27,671 nucleotides of DNA from a virus, in IMG/VR virus record IMGVR_UViG_3300030419_005254, positions 1-27,671 of that record. One strand, written 5' to 3'. A model generated the notes under the pieces. That model saw only the letters and a list, made by a program, of their open reading frames with translations, made no database searches and was not told the origin of the DNA. Below, one piece after another: positions 22,536 through 27,671 of this stretch. A program made the position numbers and the translations under genes. Every line of letters starts with the position of its first letter. The stretch's first letter is position 1.

Positions 22536-22787
22536 TTAGTCACCAAACTCTAGAGACATTTGATTATTGTTTACGACCAATTCGTTTTGCATTTGCATTG
22601 CTTTGTTGATAGCGCCGACAATCGAATACATTTCACTAACAGTAAAACCATCGTGGACTTCACGAGAGTCAAAGTTACTAAAGTATACGCAAGGCGTCCC
22701 TTCATGATTGTTTCGAATCTCCAGTACTGGCAGAGGCCATCCACTTCCATAATTTAAATTTTCTACTTCAATCTTCTGTGTCGTCAT
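22536..22787 (-). CDS. Small hypothetical protein
   Basis: The 83-residue protein runs from MTTQKIEVENLNYGSGWPLP to VVNNNQMSLEFGD, with a beta-rich first half (PVLEIRNNHEGTPCVYFSNF) and a helical second half (VSEMYSIVGAINKAMQMQNE). No family is recognised. Three consecutive ATG codons follow a GGAG; the last, at 22787, has the best spacing. It overlaps the acidic upstream gene by 20 bases, which indicates coupled translation. It is followed immediately by the next small gene. Confidence 0.62.
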   Translation of the reverse strand: MTTQKIEVENLNYGSGWPLPVLEIRNNHEGTPCVYFSNFDSREVHDGFTVSEMYSIVGAINKAMQMQNELVVNNNQMSLEFGD

Positions 22788-23163
22788 CATCATCTCCATT
22801 TTCTTCTTGAGCAAATTCTTCTTCAATTGCTCGAATGATTTTGTCTAACATCATCTGAGTTATGCCATCTTCCCAATCAATCTCATCATCCTCGCCCAGA
22901 TTATGGATGTCAACTAGTTTTTGTTGTGCATCCAGAGTTAAGATTTCATTGATTGCATCAGGAATGTACAATTCATCATCATCACCAAACTGATTCATGC
23001 ACCACTTAAGTGCATTTCCTGCCGAGTCTGTTTTGTAGATAATCTCATACTCGTTGTCTTCCATTGCATCCTCAATGTCATCTTCAAATTCTAAAACAAC
23101 ATATGAAGTTTGACCGTCTTCGATTAAAAGGTCGATACAAATTTTACGATTATCTTCAAACAT
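22768..23163 (-). CDS. Very acidic hypothetical protein
   Basis: The 131-residue protein has 44 Asp/Glu against 7 Lys/Arg, ending in EENGDDDDDTED. Such charge is seen in DNA-mimic proteins like Ocr and in some chaperone-like proteins, but no specific family is recognised. It has an ordered first half with beta strands (KICIDLLIEDGQTSYVVLEF) and a helical second half. It lies 9 bases after the WYL_2-like gene on the same strand. The ribosome site is weak (AAGGCG). It is likely expressed early with its neighbours. Confidence 0.65.
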   Translation of the reverse strand: MFEDNRKICIDLLIEDGQTSYVVLEFEDDIEDAMEDNEYEIIYKTDSAGNALKWCMNQFGDDDELYIPDAINEILTLDAQQKLVDIHNLGEDDEIDWEDGITQMMLDKIIRAIEEEFAQEENGDDDDDTED

Positions 23164-23172
23164 GATTCGCCT

Positions 23173-23436
23173 TTATCCATTTAGTAGTTGCGGCGACTTG
23201 AACTCGATGATACTTTCAATTCTGAAGGAACGCCAAGAATCAAAATCAGTATCCCATACAGCAATAGCATCAGGGTTCTTGTTTTTGTTTGTTTGTTCCT
23301 GTAGGTTCTGTGGCATACTTGGTGCATACGCAGAGTTTAGTGTACAATGCATGGTTCTCTCTGAACCATCTGTCTTTGTAAAGAAGACTGTGCATACTCC
23401 CTTGTGTAGTTGTTCTACAATTTGTTCACGATTCAT
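23173..23436 (-). CDS. WYL_2/SH3-like phage protein
   Basis: This 87-residue protein starts MNREQIVEQLHKGVCTVFFT and has KTDGSERTMHCTLNSAYAP and NPDAIAVWDTDFDSWRSFRI, then IESIIEF. KGVxTVxFTKxDGxxRxMxCTL followed by a W-RSFR-x-(D/E)S-(I/V) strand is the pattern of the WYL_2 (Sm-like SH3 barrel) family of marine phages. Members are thought to bind nucleic acids or modulate transcription, but this is not settled. The start at 23436 follows AAAGGAAAAC; a longer form is less likely. It overlaps the tiny upstream gene by 11 bases. Confidence 0.8.
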   Translation of the reverse strand: MNREQIVEQLHKGVCTVFFTKTDGSERTMHCTLNSAYAPSMPQNLQEQTNKNKNPDAIAVWDTDFDSWRSFRIESIIEFKSPQLLNG

Positions 23437-23533
23437 GGTTGTTTTCCTTTCGAATGATTTCCTGTTTGATTGCTTCCTTTGCAAGTGCAGGAAGGTTTAG
23501 TTTTCCGACTTCTTTAATTGTCATCTTGTTCAT
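23426..23533 (-). CDS. Very small protein overlapping the WYL_2 gene
   Basis: This 35-residue frame reads MNKMTIKEVGKLNLPALAKE and continues with a helical, basic part AIKQEIIRKENNHES. It has a good ribosome site (AAAGGTAATATA before ATG). Its end overlaps the start of the WYL_2-like gene by 11 bases, so it could act as a leader peptide or coupled partner. No family is recognised. Confidence 0.5.
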   Translation of the reverse strand: MNKMTIKEVGKLNLPALAKEAIKQEIIRKENNHES

Positions 23534-23556
23534 TATATTACCTTTGCGATTGTTAT

Positions 23557-23910
23557 TCAAGAGTTTAATCGTGCTTTTCTCAAGTCTTTTTCAGACACTT
23601 CATGAACTAGAATTGTGGCACGACCCATCATGTATGCTTTACTCAGTCGATGACATCCATCAATGATAATACCTTCATCATTAACAAGAATGGGATAAGA
23701 CAAATCAGCATTCTTAATTCGACTCCAGTGCCGACTATGCTTCTTTCGATTTCGTATCACATCCATCGGTCGCATTGACCATACCTTTTCTTTTAGATGC
23801 CACTCAAGTGGTTTTATTTTTCTTCTTGTTGGGGTTCTTCGACTTACCAAACTCCAAAGTCGTTCGGTATCATACACTTTTTTACCATCGTAAAAAACAT
23901 TGTTAGTCAA
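23557..23910 (-). CDS. ParB-like nuclease-domain protein
   Basis: The protein has a ParB/sulfiredoxin-like domain near its C-terminus: SYPILVNDEGIIIDGCHRLS, then KAYMMGRATILVHEVSE. The DGxHR box is the phosphate-binding motif of ParB-type CTPase or nuclease domains. The first 65 residues are basic and Trp-rich (RRTPTRRKIKPLEWHLKEKV) and probably bind nucleic acid. The start is unclear: I chose the TTG at 23910, 8 bases after AAGGA, giving 117 residues. An ATG at 23958 would add 16 residues but overlap the upstream gene by about 55 bases. The function is unknown; such domains occur in phage DNA modification and partition-like proteins. Confidence 0.72.
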   Translation of the reverse strand: MTNNVFYDGKKVYDTERLWSLVSRRTPTRRKIKPLEWHLKEKVWSMRPMDVIRNRKKHSRHWSRIKNADLSYPILVNDEGIIIDGCHRLSKAYMMGRATILVHEVSEKDLRKARLNS

Positions 23911-24223
23911 CGATATTTTCCTTATCAAGCATATTGAAATTAGAATCGTGGTCTTCATGAATATGCATATATGCATCTAGAGTTTCTCTTGCAGGCAACT
24001 CTTCTATCTTCTCCCAAGTGCCGCCAAAGAATTCCTTGTACGCATTCAGTCTGCGTTCGGGAACATTCATGTTCTCCACACCGTAATCTCCAAATACAAG
24101 ACCATTGATGACACTCTTATCGAGAGCATTCCACCACTCGGTAATTTCTTCTCCTGTTTCAAACGGAGCATACCAGATATAATCTGCATATCCGTATTCT
24201 TCTTCTACCCATACTTTAATCAT
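23903..24223 (-). CDS. Hypothetical protein
   Basis: The 106-residue protein starts MIKVWVEEEYGYADYIWYAP and is acidic and rich in aromatic residues (EITEWWNALDKSVINGLVFG). The ending IHEDHDSNFNMLDKENIVD is helical. No family is recognised. AAGGAAACTATT precedes the ATG. Its last codons contain the ribosome site and possible TTG start of the ParB-like gene, so the two are likely coupled. Confidence 0.65.
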   Translation of the reverse strand: MIKVWVEEEYGYADYIWYAPFETGEEITEWWNALDKSVINGLVFGDYGVENMNVPERRLNAYKEFFGGTWEKIEELPARETLDAYMHIHEDHDSNFNMLDKENIVD

Positions 24224-24234
24224 AATAGTTTCCT

Positions 24235-24738
24235 TTACGCATTTAGTGCGTATGTGTCAATATCCTTTAAATATTCATCATATACATCTAAATATTCATC
24301 ATATACATCTTTTTTCTTCAACATGTATTGCGGGTGTGTTTTCATTTTTTGTCTGTATAAGACCTTTGCTTGGAGTTCCTTTGCCTCCCTGTAAGGCGAC
24401 CTTTTAGACTTTCCTTCTTTTCGCCTCCCATAGTCCATGAATTCTTCGGAGTCCCACTGAACACAACTGTTCACAAACACCCAACCCTCCTGTAGAAGTC
24501 TGTTCCATGTATCTCTGGCATCTTGTCGTTTCACAGAATCGTAACGACCCGCCGGACAGTTGATGTCATTTCCCTTCCCATCAGGGGAAGAACCAAACCT
24601 GAAACGAATGTAGTCACCACCCGAATCACGAAACTCGGCAGTCTCATGCTTACCTTTGTTTCGTCCAAAAGATATCGGTTTGGCACTCCTAAGAGTCCAA
24701 ACAGTCTCAGTTTTTCTTGTCTTCGGGTCGGTGTTCAT
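24235..24738 (-). CDS. Hypothetical protein
   Basis: This 167-residue protein opens MNTDPKTRKTETVWTLRSAK and has a beta-rich middle (AEFRDSGGDYIRFRFGSSPD) and WNRLLQEGWVFVNSCVQWDS, followed by a basic, helical part with YREAKELQAKVLYRQKMK. The end contains the duplicated heptapeptide VYDEYLD / VYDEYLK. No family is recognised. Its ATG overlaps the stop of the upstream gene by one base (TAATG). Only 11 bases separate it from the next gene. Confidence 0.65.
   Translation of the reverse strand: MNTDPKTRKTETVWTLRSAKPISFGRNKGKHETAEFRDSGGDYIRFRFGSSPDGKGNDINCPAGRYDSVKRQDARDTWNRLLQEGWVFVNSCVQWDSEEFMDYGRRKEGKSKRSPYREAKELQAKVLYRQKMKTHPQYMLKKKDVYDEYLDVYDEYLKDIDTYALNA
24269..24310. repeat. 21-base tandem duplication inside a coding gene
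   Basis: AAATATTCATCATATACATC plus T is repeated twice in direct succession (24269-24289 and 24290-24310). It is in frame and duplicates seven residues (DVYDEYL), so it probably arose by slippage and is tolerated in the protein tail. Confidence 0.88.
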
Positions 24739-24935
24739 TAACTCTCCAACATTAGTTTACTCGCGGCATCTGCCGGTGTTGTGTCTGCATAGTAAAACTC
24801 AAGCATATCAGTAGGTTCGATATTCTTGTAGTCTCCATGCAAAAGGTCTAGTTCCATAAGGAACATTTCAAACCACACCATTAGTGGTTTTGGTTCTTCG
24901 GGTTCTGTTACTTTTGTATTTGATTCTAAATCCAT
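24738..24935 (-). CDS. Small acidic hypothetical protein
   Basis: This 65-residue protein runs from MDLESNTKVTEPEEPKPLMV to PADAASKLMLES and is acidic with a helical middle (WFEMFLMELDLLHGDY). The start at 24935 has AAGGA with correct spacing; an upstream in-frame ATG would overlap the previous gene. The family is unknown. It ends in a one-base overlap with the next gene. Confidence 0.62.
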   Translation of the reverse strand: MDLESNTKVTEPEEPKPLMVWFEMFLMELDLLHGDYKNIEPTDMLEFYYADTTPADAASKLMLES

Positions 24936-24951
24936 AATTTCCTTTAGGCAT

Positions 24952-25131
24952 TTAGTGATAGAAATCACCATGAATGCGAAGTCCGTTTTCATCATACTCG
25001 GATTTTACTCCGCACCAATTGTCAATATTATACCCTATCTCTACTAGTTTATCGACTGTATTCATATAAAACTTTAGTGTTTTTTTCGAAATCCAAACAA
25101 TAAAATCGATACAGGCATGTGGGTTCATCAT
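24952..25131 (-). CDS. Small hypothetical protein
   Basis: This 59-residue protein starts MMNPHACIDFIVWISKKTLK and ends YDENGLRIHGDFYH. A hydrophobic first helix (CIDFIVWISKKTLKFYMNTV) is followed by a short mixed domain. No family is recognised. The ATG at 25131 overlaps the metalloprotease-like gene stop by 4 bases (ATGA), indicating coupling. Confidence 0.6.
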   Translation of the reverse strand: MMNPHACIDFIVWISKKTLKFYMNTVDKLVEIGYNIDNWCGVKSEYDENGLRIHGDFYH

Positions 25132-25469
25132 ATAATGCCGCCTTTCCAAAGTTTATCAGTGATTGTAAATTGGAGGCGATTTGCCTCTCGTTCACCATCT
25201 CCACTCCAACGACCGGTCTCCCACTGTTTTACATGAACCAACTCGTGGACGACCGTTGCGACAAAGTTACGAATGCTTTGATTCTTTGCCACAAAGATTC
25301 GATATGTGTTCGGCATTCTACCCTCTTCGCATTCGCCCCAACAGTTCACATAATCCTTCAATCGAAAGTAACACTCGGCGTTATAAAGACCAAAGTGCTT
25401 GATAAACCATTCGCCAACTGCGATTACGATTTCTTTTTGTTGTCGAGTTCCACCCGTCACACGAATCAA
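25128..25469 (-). CDS. Metalloprotease-like protein with HExxH motif
   Basis: The 113-residue protein has VVHELVHVKQW, with H75, E76 and H79 as the zinc and catalytic residues of an HExxH protease, and a downstream E93/E95 in GEREANRLQF as possible third ligand. The arrangement resembles SprT-like or other small phage metallopeptidases. The start is not an ATG: the best fit is TTG at 25469, which overlaps the stop of the membrane gene by 4 bases and has GGAGG 10 bases ahead. The longer frame reads through that gene in another frame and is unlikely. Its substrate is unknown. Confidence 0.7.
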   Translation of the reverse strand: MIRVTGGTRQQKEIVIAVGEWFIKHFGLYNAECYFRLKDYVNCWGECEEGRMPNTYRIFVAKNQSIRNFVATVVHELVHVKQWETGRWSGDGEREANRLQFTITDKLWKGGII

Positions 25470-25636
25470 GATGATTTGCCTCCCATTGCGGCAAGTACAA
25501 GTCCTATGTTTGCAAGTGCATAGGAAATCCAAACAAGTCCCCATGCATATTCCTTCTTGAACAGATATCCAAACCCAACGACCGCATAGAGAACGGCCGC
25601 AATAAGTGGACAAAGTTTTACAAGTGTATCAATCAT
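25466..25636 (-). CDS. Small membrane protein, two transmembrane segments
   Basis: This 56-residue frame reads MIDTLVKLCPLIAAVLYAVV, GFGYLFKKEYAWGLVWISYA, LANIGLVLAAMGGKSS. Two hydrophobic helices (about 7-25 and 31-51) are joined by a charged loop (FKKEYAW). A very good ribosome site (GGAGG seven bases ahead) and the one-base overlap with the ligase stop (TGATG) support it. A holin-like role is conceivable from size and topology, but no lysis enzyme is seen next to it. The family is unknown. Confidence 0.72.
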   Translation of the reverse strand: MIDTLVKLCPLIAAVLYAVVGFGYLFKKEYAWGLVWISYALANIGLVLAAMGGKSS

Positions 25637-26748
25637 CACATATCCTCCGTAAGTCGAATACCCAATCCCACAGGGAATCGTGGAATACCATCATCGGTGA
25701 GTTCAAAGAATTTCACCTTGAGCATACGACCGATATGCTTCTTTGCATTGTCGTACAATTCCTTGCGTTCTTCCATAGACCCTTGCGGAACGACTTTAAA
25801 TTCTTCTCCGTTCTCGGTCACGCAAATCCATACAATGCATCCCTCAAACTTGCCGACGCCGGTCGTGAAATTCACAATCTCGTATTCCTCGTCCATAAAG
25901 TTCTTGACTTTCAACAGACTACGAGAGCGATATCCGAATCGGTATTCGCCGTCCAATGCACGAACGATTGCACCCTCGTATCCTTCTTCAAGGAAATCAG
26001 ATTGGAGTTTATATACATCTTCCTCGTTCTTTGCCTCATAGGAGGTAACGGTCACAACCGACTTGCAGTTCTTCAGAAGTTCCCATAGTTCTTCAGACAG
26101 AATATCGAATCGTTGCTCCCAAGTAGCATCCTCAGGCATATTCTCCCATCTCGGCACATCATACACATGGTACTCCACATTCTCCGATTCTTTCCGCGAT
26201 TTTTTGACGAGTTTGGTAATCTCCTGAAAGGTCGCGCCATGAATGTACAGTTCGCCATCGAGGACAGAACCCTTCGGCAGAACCTCTTCAAGTTCTCTCT
26301 GAATATGCTCACAGCAGTTCCAAGATTTACCGTTTCGACTCATCAGACGCACGGAGTCCCCTTCCCAATATGCCATGCATCGAACGCCATCGAGTTTCGG
26401 TTGCACATCCATAGGATAATCAACACTGTGCTTTCTCTTATCGAAGGAAGTTGCCAGCATGGGAAGAAAGATTTCCTTCTGTGCTTCTTCAATCGTTTCA
26501 GAATACTTTCGGTCGAGTTTAAACTTGTGCATTGCAGTTGCTTCAAGTATCGCCTGCTCTTTCGGTGAGGTTTCGTTCGACCGACCGACATTCTTTGCCG
26601 TTGCAGTCTTACGAGCAATCTGCTTCTTGCCGTCAATCTGTCCGTATAGGGTTACAATGTCTGCACCTTCCGTCCAGATGTTCCATGAATAAATCGCACC
26701 AGACTTGCCGGTGTGATACAGTGTAGAAAATTGTTGAACTTTTATCAT
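25636..26748 (-). CDS. ATP-dependent DNA ligase
   Basis: The protein joins nicks in DNA with ATP. All adenylyltransferase motifs are visible: motif I PKLDGVRC with the AMP-accepting Lys, motif III SVLDGELY, motif IIIa YHVYDV, motif IV EGAIVR and motif V LLKVKNF. A C-terminal OB-like part (EYEIVNFTTGVGKFEGCIV) follows. The N-terminal 90 residues (YSWNIWTEGADIVTLYGQID) resemble a WGR-like DNA-binding domain found in related phage ligases. I chose the ATG at 26748 (370 residues); an ATG at 26790 would add 14 residues and lies only about 8 bases from the predicted transcription start. Neither start has a clear ribosome site. A good promoter lies upstream at 26805-26833. T4 has its own, unrelated-looking ligase (gp30), so this type differs from T4. 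Confidence 0.93.
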   Translation of the reverse strand: MIKVQQFSTLYHTGKSGAIYSWNIWTEGADIVTLYGQIDGKKQIARKTATAKNVGRSNETSPKEQAILEATAMHKFKLDRKYSETIEEAQKEIFLPMLATSFDKRKHSVDYPMDVQPKLDGVRCMAYWEGDSVRLMSRNGKSWNCCEHIQRELEEVLPKGSVLDGELYIHGATFQEITKLVKKSRKESENVEYHVYDVPRWENMPEDATWEQRFDILSEELWELLKNCKSVVTVTSYEAKNEEDVYKLQSDFLEEGYEGAIVRALDGEYRFGYRSRSLLKVKNFMDEEYEIVNFTTGVGKFEGCIVWICVTENGEEFKVVPQGSMEERKELYDNAKKHIGRMLKVKFFELTDDGIPRFPVGLGIRLTEDM

Positions 26749-26804
26749 CGTGTTGTTTGGTATATCTCTGTGAAATTTACTTTGTCTCATTGCGTAGGAG
26801 TCCC

Positions 26805-26833
26805 ATTATAACATATTCGGAGTATCTTGTCTA
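26805..26833 (-). promoter_or_regulatory. Sigma70-type promoter of the ligase gene
   Basis: On the minus strand TAGACA (26833-26828) and TATAAT (26810-26805) are 17 bases apart, the ideal spacing. Transcription would start near 26798, inside the repeat GGGACTCCTA. It lies partly within the end of the upstream gene. Confidence 0.72.
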
Positions 26834-27061
26834 GGAGTCCCTAATCGGCAAATCCATTGCGATATCCATGAGGTGATTCATTGGAATCAACTTCTGACCT
26901 AACTCTGAAATCTCCGTAAGAAGTACAGATGCCGAACCCTCACCCTCTCGCACGACATCCTCATTCTCATCGATGTACTGATAGAAGTACACACCGAGAG
27001 GATGGTCATAACCGTATGCGAAAGTCTCGTTATTGCCAAGTTGTACTTGATGCCGACTCAT
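26831..27061 (-). CDS. Small hypothetical protein
   Basis: The 76-residue protein runs from MSRHQVQLGNNETFAYGYDH to MDIAMDLPIRDS, with beta strands first (GVYFYQYIDENEDVVREGEG) and a helix later (SVLLTEISELGQKLIP). No family is recognised. Its ATG overlaps the upstream stop by 4 bases (ATGA) and AAGGGG lies ahead. Its last codons overlap the -35 box of the ligase promoter. Confidence 0.7.
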   Translation of the reverse strand: MSRHQVQLGNNETFAYGYDHPLGVYFYQYIDENEDVVREGEGSASVLLTEISELGQKLIPMNHLMDIAMDLPIRDS

Positions 27062-27330
27062 TCGTAGGAGTCCCCTTCTTGCTGTGACAGTAGAATATCA
27101 TGTGAGACACTCTCTGCCTTTTTCGTTACTTGAAACATCAGTTTGATTTCTTCGTCCGTGAACATAGAGTCCGTAGTCGTATCCGTGATATATGTGACTA
27201 GGATTCCTACATTCGTAATCGTTTCCAACAGTTGCTCAATCGGAGTCCATGAAGATTCGTTGAGAACGGAGTCCCATTCTCGTAAACGGTCGATTGCTTC
27301 TGAGTAAGTTGTAGTTGAGGTTTTATGCAT
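27058..27330 (-). CDS. Small hypothetical protein
   Basis: The 90-residue protein starts MHKTSTTTYSEAIDRLREWD and is mainly helical and acidic, ending KKAESVSHDILLSQQEGDSY. No family is recognised. AAGGAAAC lies about 10 bases ahead of the ATG. It leads a coupled pair with the next gene. Confidence 0.65.
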   Translation of the reverse strand: MHKTSTTTYSEAIDRLREWDSVLNESSWTPIEQLLETITNVGILVTYITDTTTDSMFTDEEIKLMFQVTKKAESVSHDILLSQQEGDSYE

Positions 27331-27423
27331 TAATTCTTGTTTCCTTAAAAATGAGTCTCATCTGCTAGCACCCTGTTTGGGGTAGGAGTCCCTTTTGCTA
27401 TACACTGTTCAGAGACGGTGAGA

Positions 27424-27450
27424 GGGGTGGGGTAGTTGTTCCCGCACCCC
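27424..27450. other. GC-rich hairpin in the intergenic gap
   Basis: GGGGTG / CACCCC and GGG / CCC pair with one bulged G around an 8-base loop. Neither side has a U-tract, so it is either a Rho-independent terminator of poor quality or another structured leader element. The gap from 27331 to 27473 otherwise holds one TAGGAGTCCC copy and no gene. Confidence 0.5.
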
Positions 27451-27473
27451 GCACACCATCCACGGACACAGAG

Positions 27474-27671
27474 TTAAACACTCTGTAGTTCTGCAACAGC
27501 ATCAGCATCCACATCACCGACCACATGTTCAGTGCCGGTAGTTTCATTCAACACCACAGTGGTATCAGTTGCGGGAGGAGTTTTGATTTGAGTGACTTCA
27601 CCAATCTCAGGTACATCATAATACCCGCGTCCATTCCTTCGTCCCTGCTCCTTCACAATCCATGCAGGAGG
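27474..27671 (-). CDS. Hypothetical protein, C-terminal part (5' end outside window)
   Basis: The frame is open to the window edge and gives 65 visible residues ending DVDADAVAELQSV. A GTG at 27656 could start it, but the frame continues upstream (PPAWIVKEQGRRNGRGYYDV), so truncation is likelier. The visible part is basic first and acidic, Thr/Val-rich later (TDTTVVLNETTGTEHVVGDV). No family is recognised. The stop codon lies in the loop of a small hairpin (27468-27486). Confidence 0.5.
   Translation of the reverse strand, partial: PPAWIVKEQGRRNGRGYYDVPEIGEVTQIKTPPATDTTVVLNETTGTEHVVGDVDADAVAELQSV

Larger units (their letters stand above)
26795..27392. repeat. Four copies of TAGGAGTCCC near gene borders
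   Basis: Exact copies lie at 26795-26804, 26832-26841, 27065-27074 and 27383-27392, all in the same orientation. Two (26832, 27065) also encode the last codons of genes (GAC TCC), one lies between promoter and ligase start, and one is intergenic. Shorter GGAGTCCC copies occur at 26353 and 27268. Each contains GAGTC, a site of the GANTC type. Confidence 0.6.

Noticed and set aside
25606-26568. Plus-strand open frames opposite the ligase gene.
   Set aside because: The minus-strand ligase has all catalytic motifs, so these are antisense by-products.
1-27671. CRISPR array, insertion sequence, integrase or attachment site.
   Set aside because: I saw no regularly spaced direct repeats, transposase or integrase motifs and no tRNA-associated duplication. 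The TAGGAGTCCC boxes are too short and irregularly spaced for an array.

Overview
The window looks like part of a T4-like contractile-tailed phage (myovirus) genome. The combination resembles the marine T4-like phages: T4-type baseplate genes (gp53, gp48, gp26, a tail-tube-like protein), the head-completion nuclease gp4, the single-stranded DNA-binding protein gp32, the late co-activator gp33, a small heat-shock protein (Hsp20), an ATP-dependent DNA ligase, four tRNA genes and many small overlapping accessory genes. The DNA is AT-rich by eye. The tRNAs read UUA, AGA, AAA and possibly AUA, which would suit a host with a different codon preference. The host cannot be named from the sequence.

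Layout. 1-2159 (minus): baseplate wedge gp53 (cut by the window edge) and tube cap gp48. 2193-7153 (plus): gp4, a conserved protein that may be gp2-like, a tail-tube-like protein, baseplate hub protein gp26, a 52-residue protein and a 676-residue tape-measure candidate, closed by a strong bidirectional terminator. 7234-8452 (minus): gp32 and gp33, with a good sigma70-type promoter in front of gp32. 8566-16467 (plus): three large genes, namely a glycine-rich repeat protein, a 1226-residue probable tail or fibre protein, and a protein with a nuclease-like motif. 16468-16711: a gene-free convergent gap. 16712-27671 (minus): Hsp20 followed by more than twenty mostly small genes, including a zinc-finger protein, a deaminase-like protein, a helix-turn-helix protein, a glycine-zipper lipoprotein, an HNH-like protein, a ParB-like protein, a metalloprotease-like protein and DNA ligase. 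tRNAs are interspersed and many genes overlap by 1-4 bases, indicating translational coupling.

The most unusual element is in the convergent gap at about 16515-16628. It contains no gene but clearly resembles domain IV of bacterial 23S rRNA (helix 69 loop, helix 71 and the strand after it, about E. coli 1913-1995). Helix 71 is rebuilt with different but still complementary base pairs, and the piece is flanked by hairpins. It looks like a phage-encoded rRNA-mimic RNA. A second compact three-way-junction element lies at 20034-20081 in a gene-poor stretch.

The plus-strand genes build the virion (baseplate, tail tube, fibres). gp32 and gp33 link replication to late transcription. The minus-strand cluster looks like early or accessory functions: nucleic acid metabolism, translation support, membrane or host takeover. 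All function calls rest on motif recognition from memory without database searches. The 23S comparison also uses a remembered E. coli sequence and should be verified by alignment.
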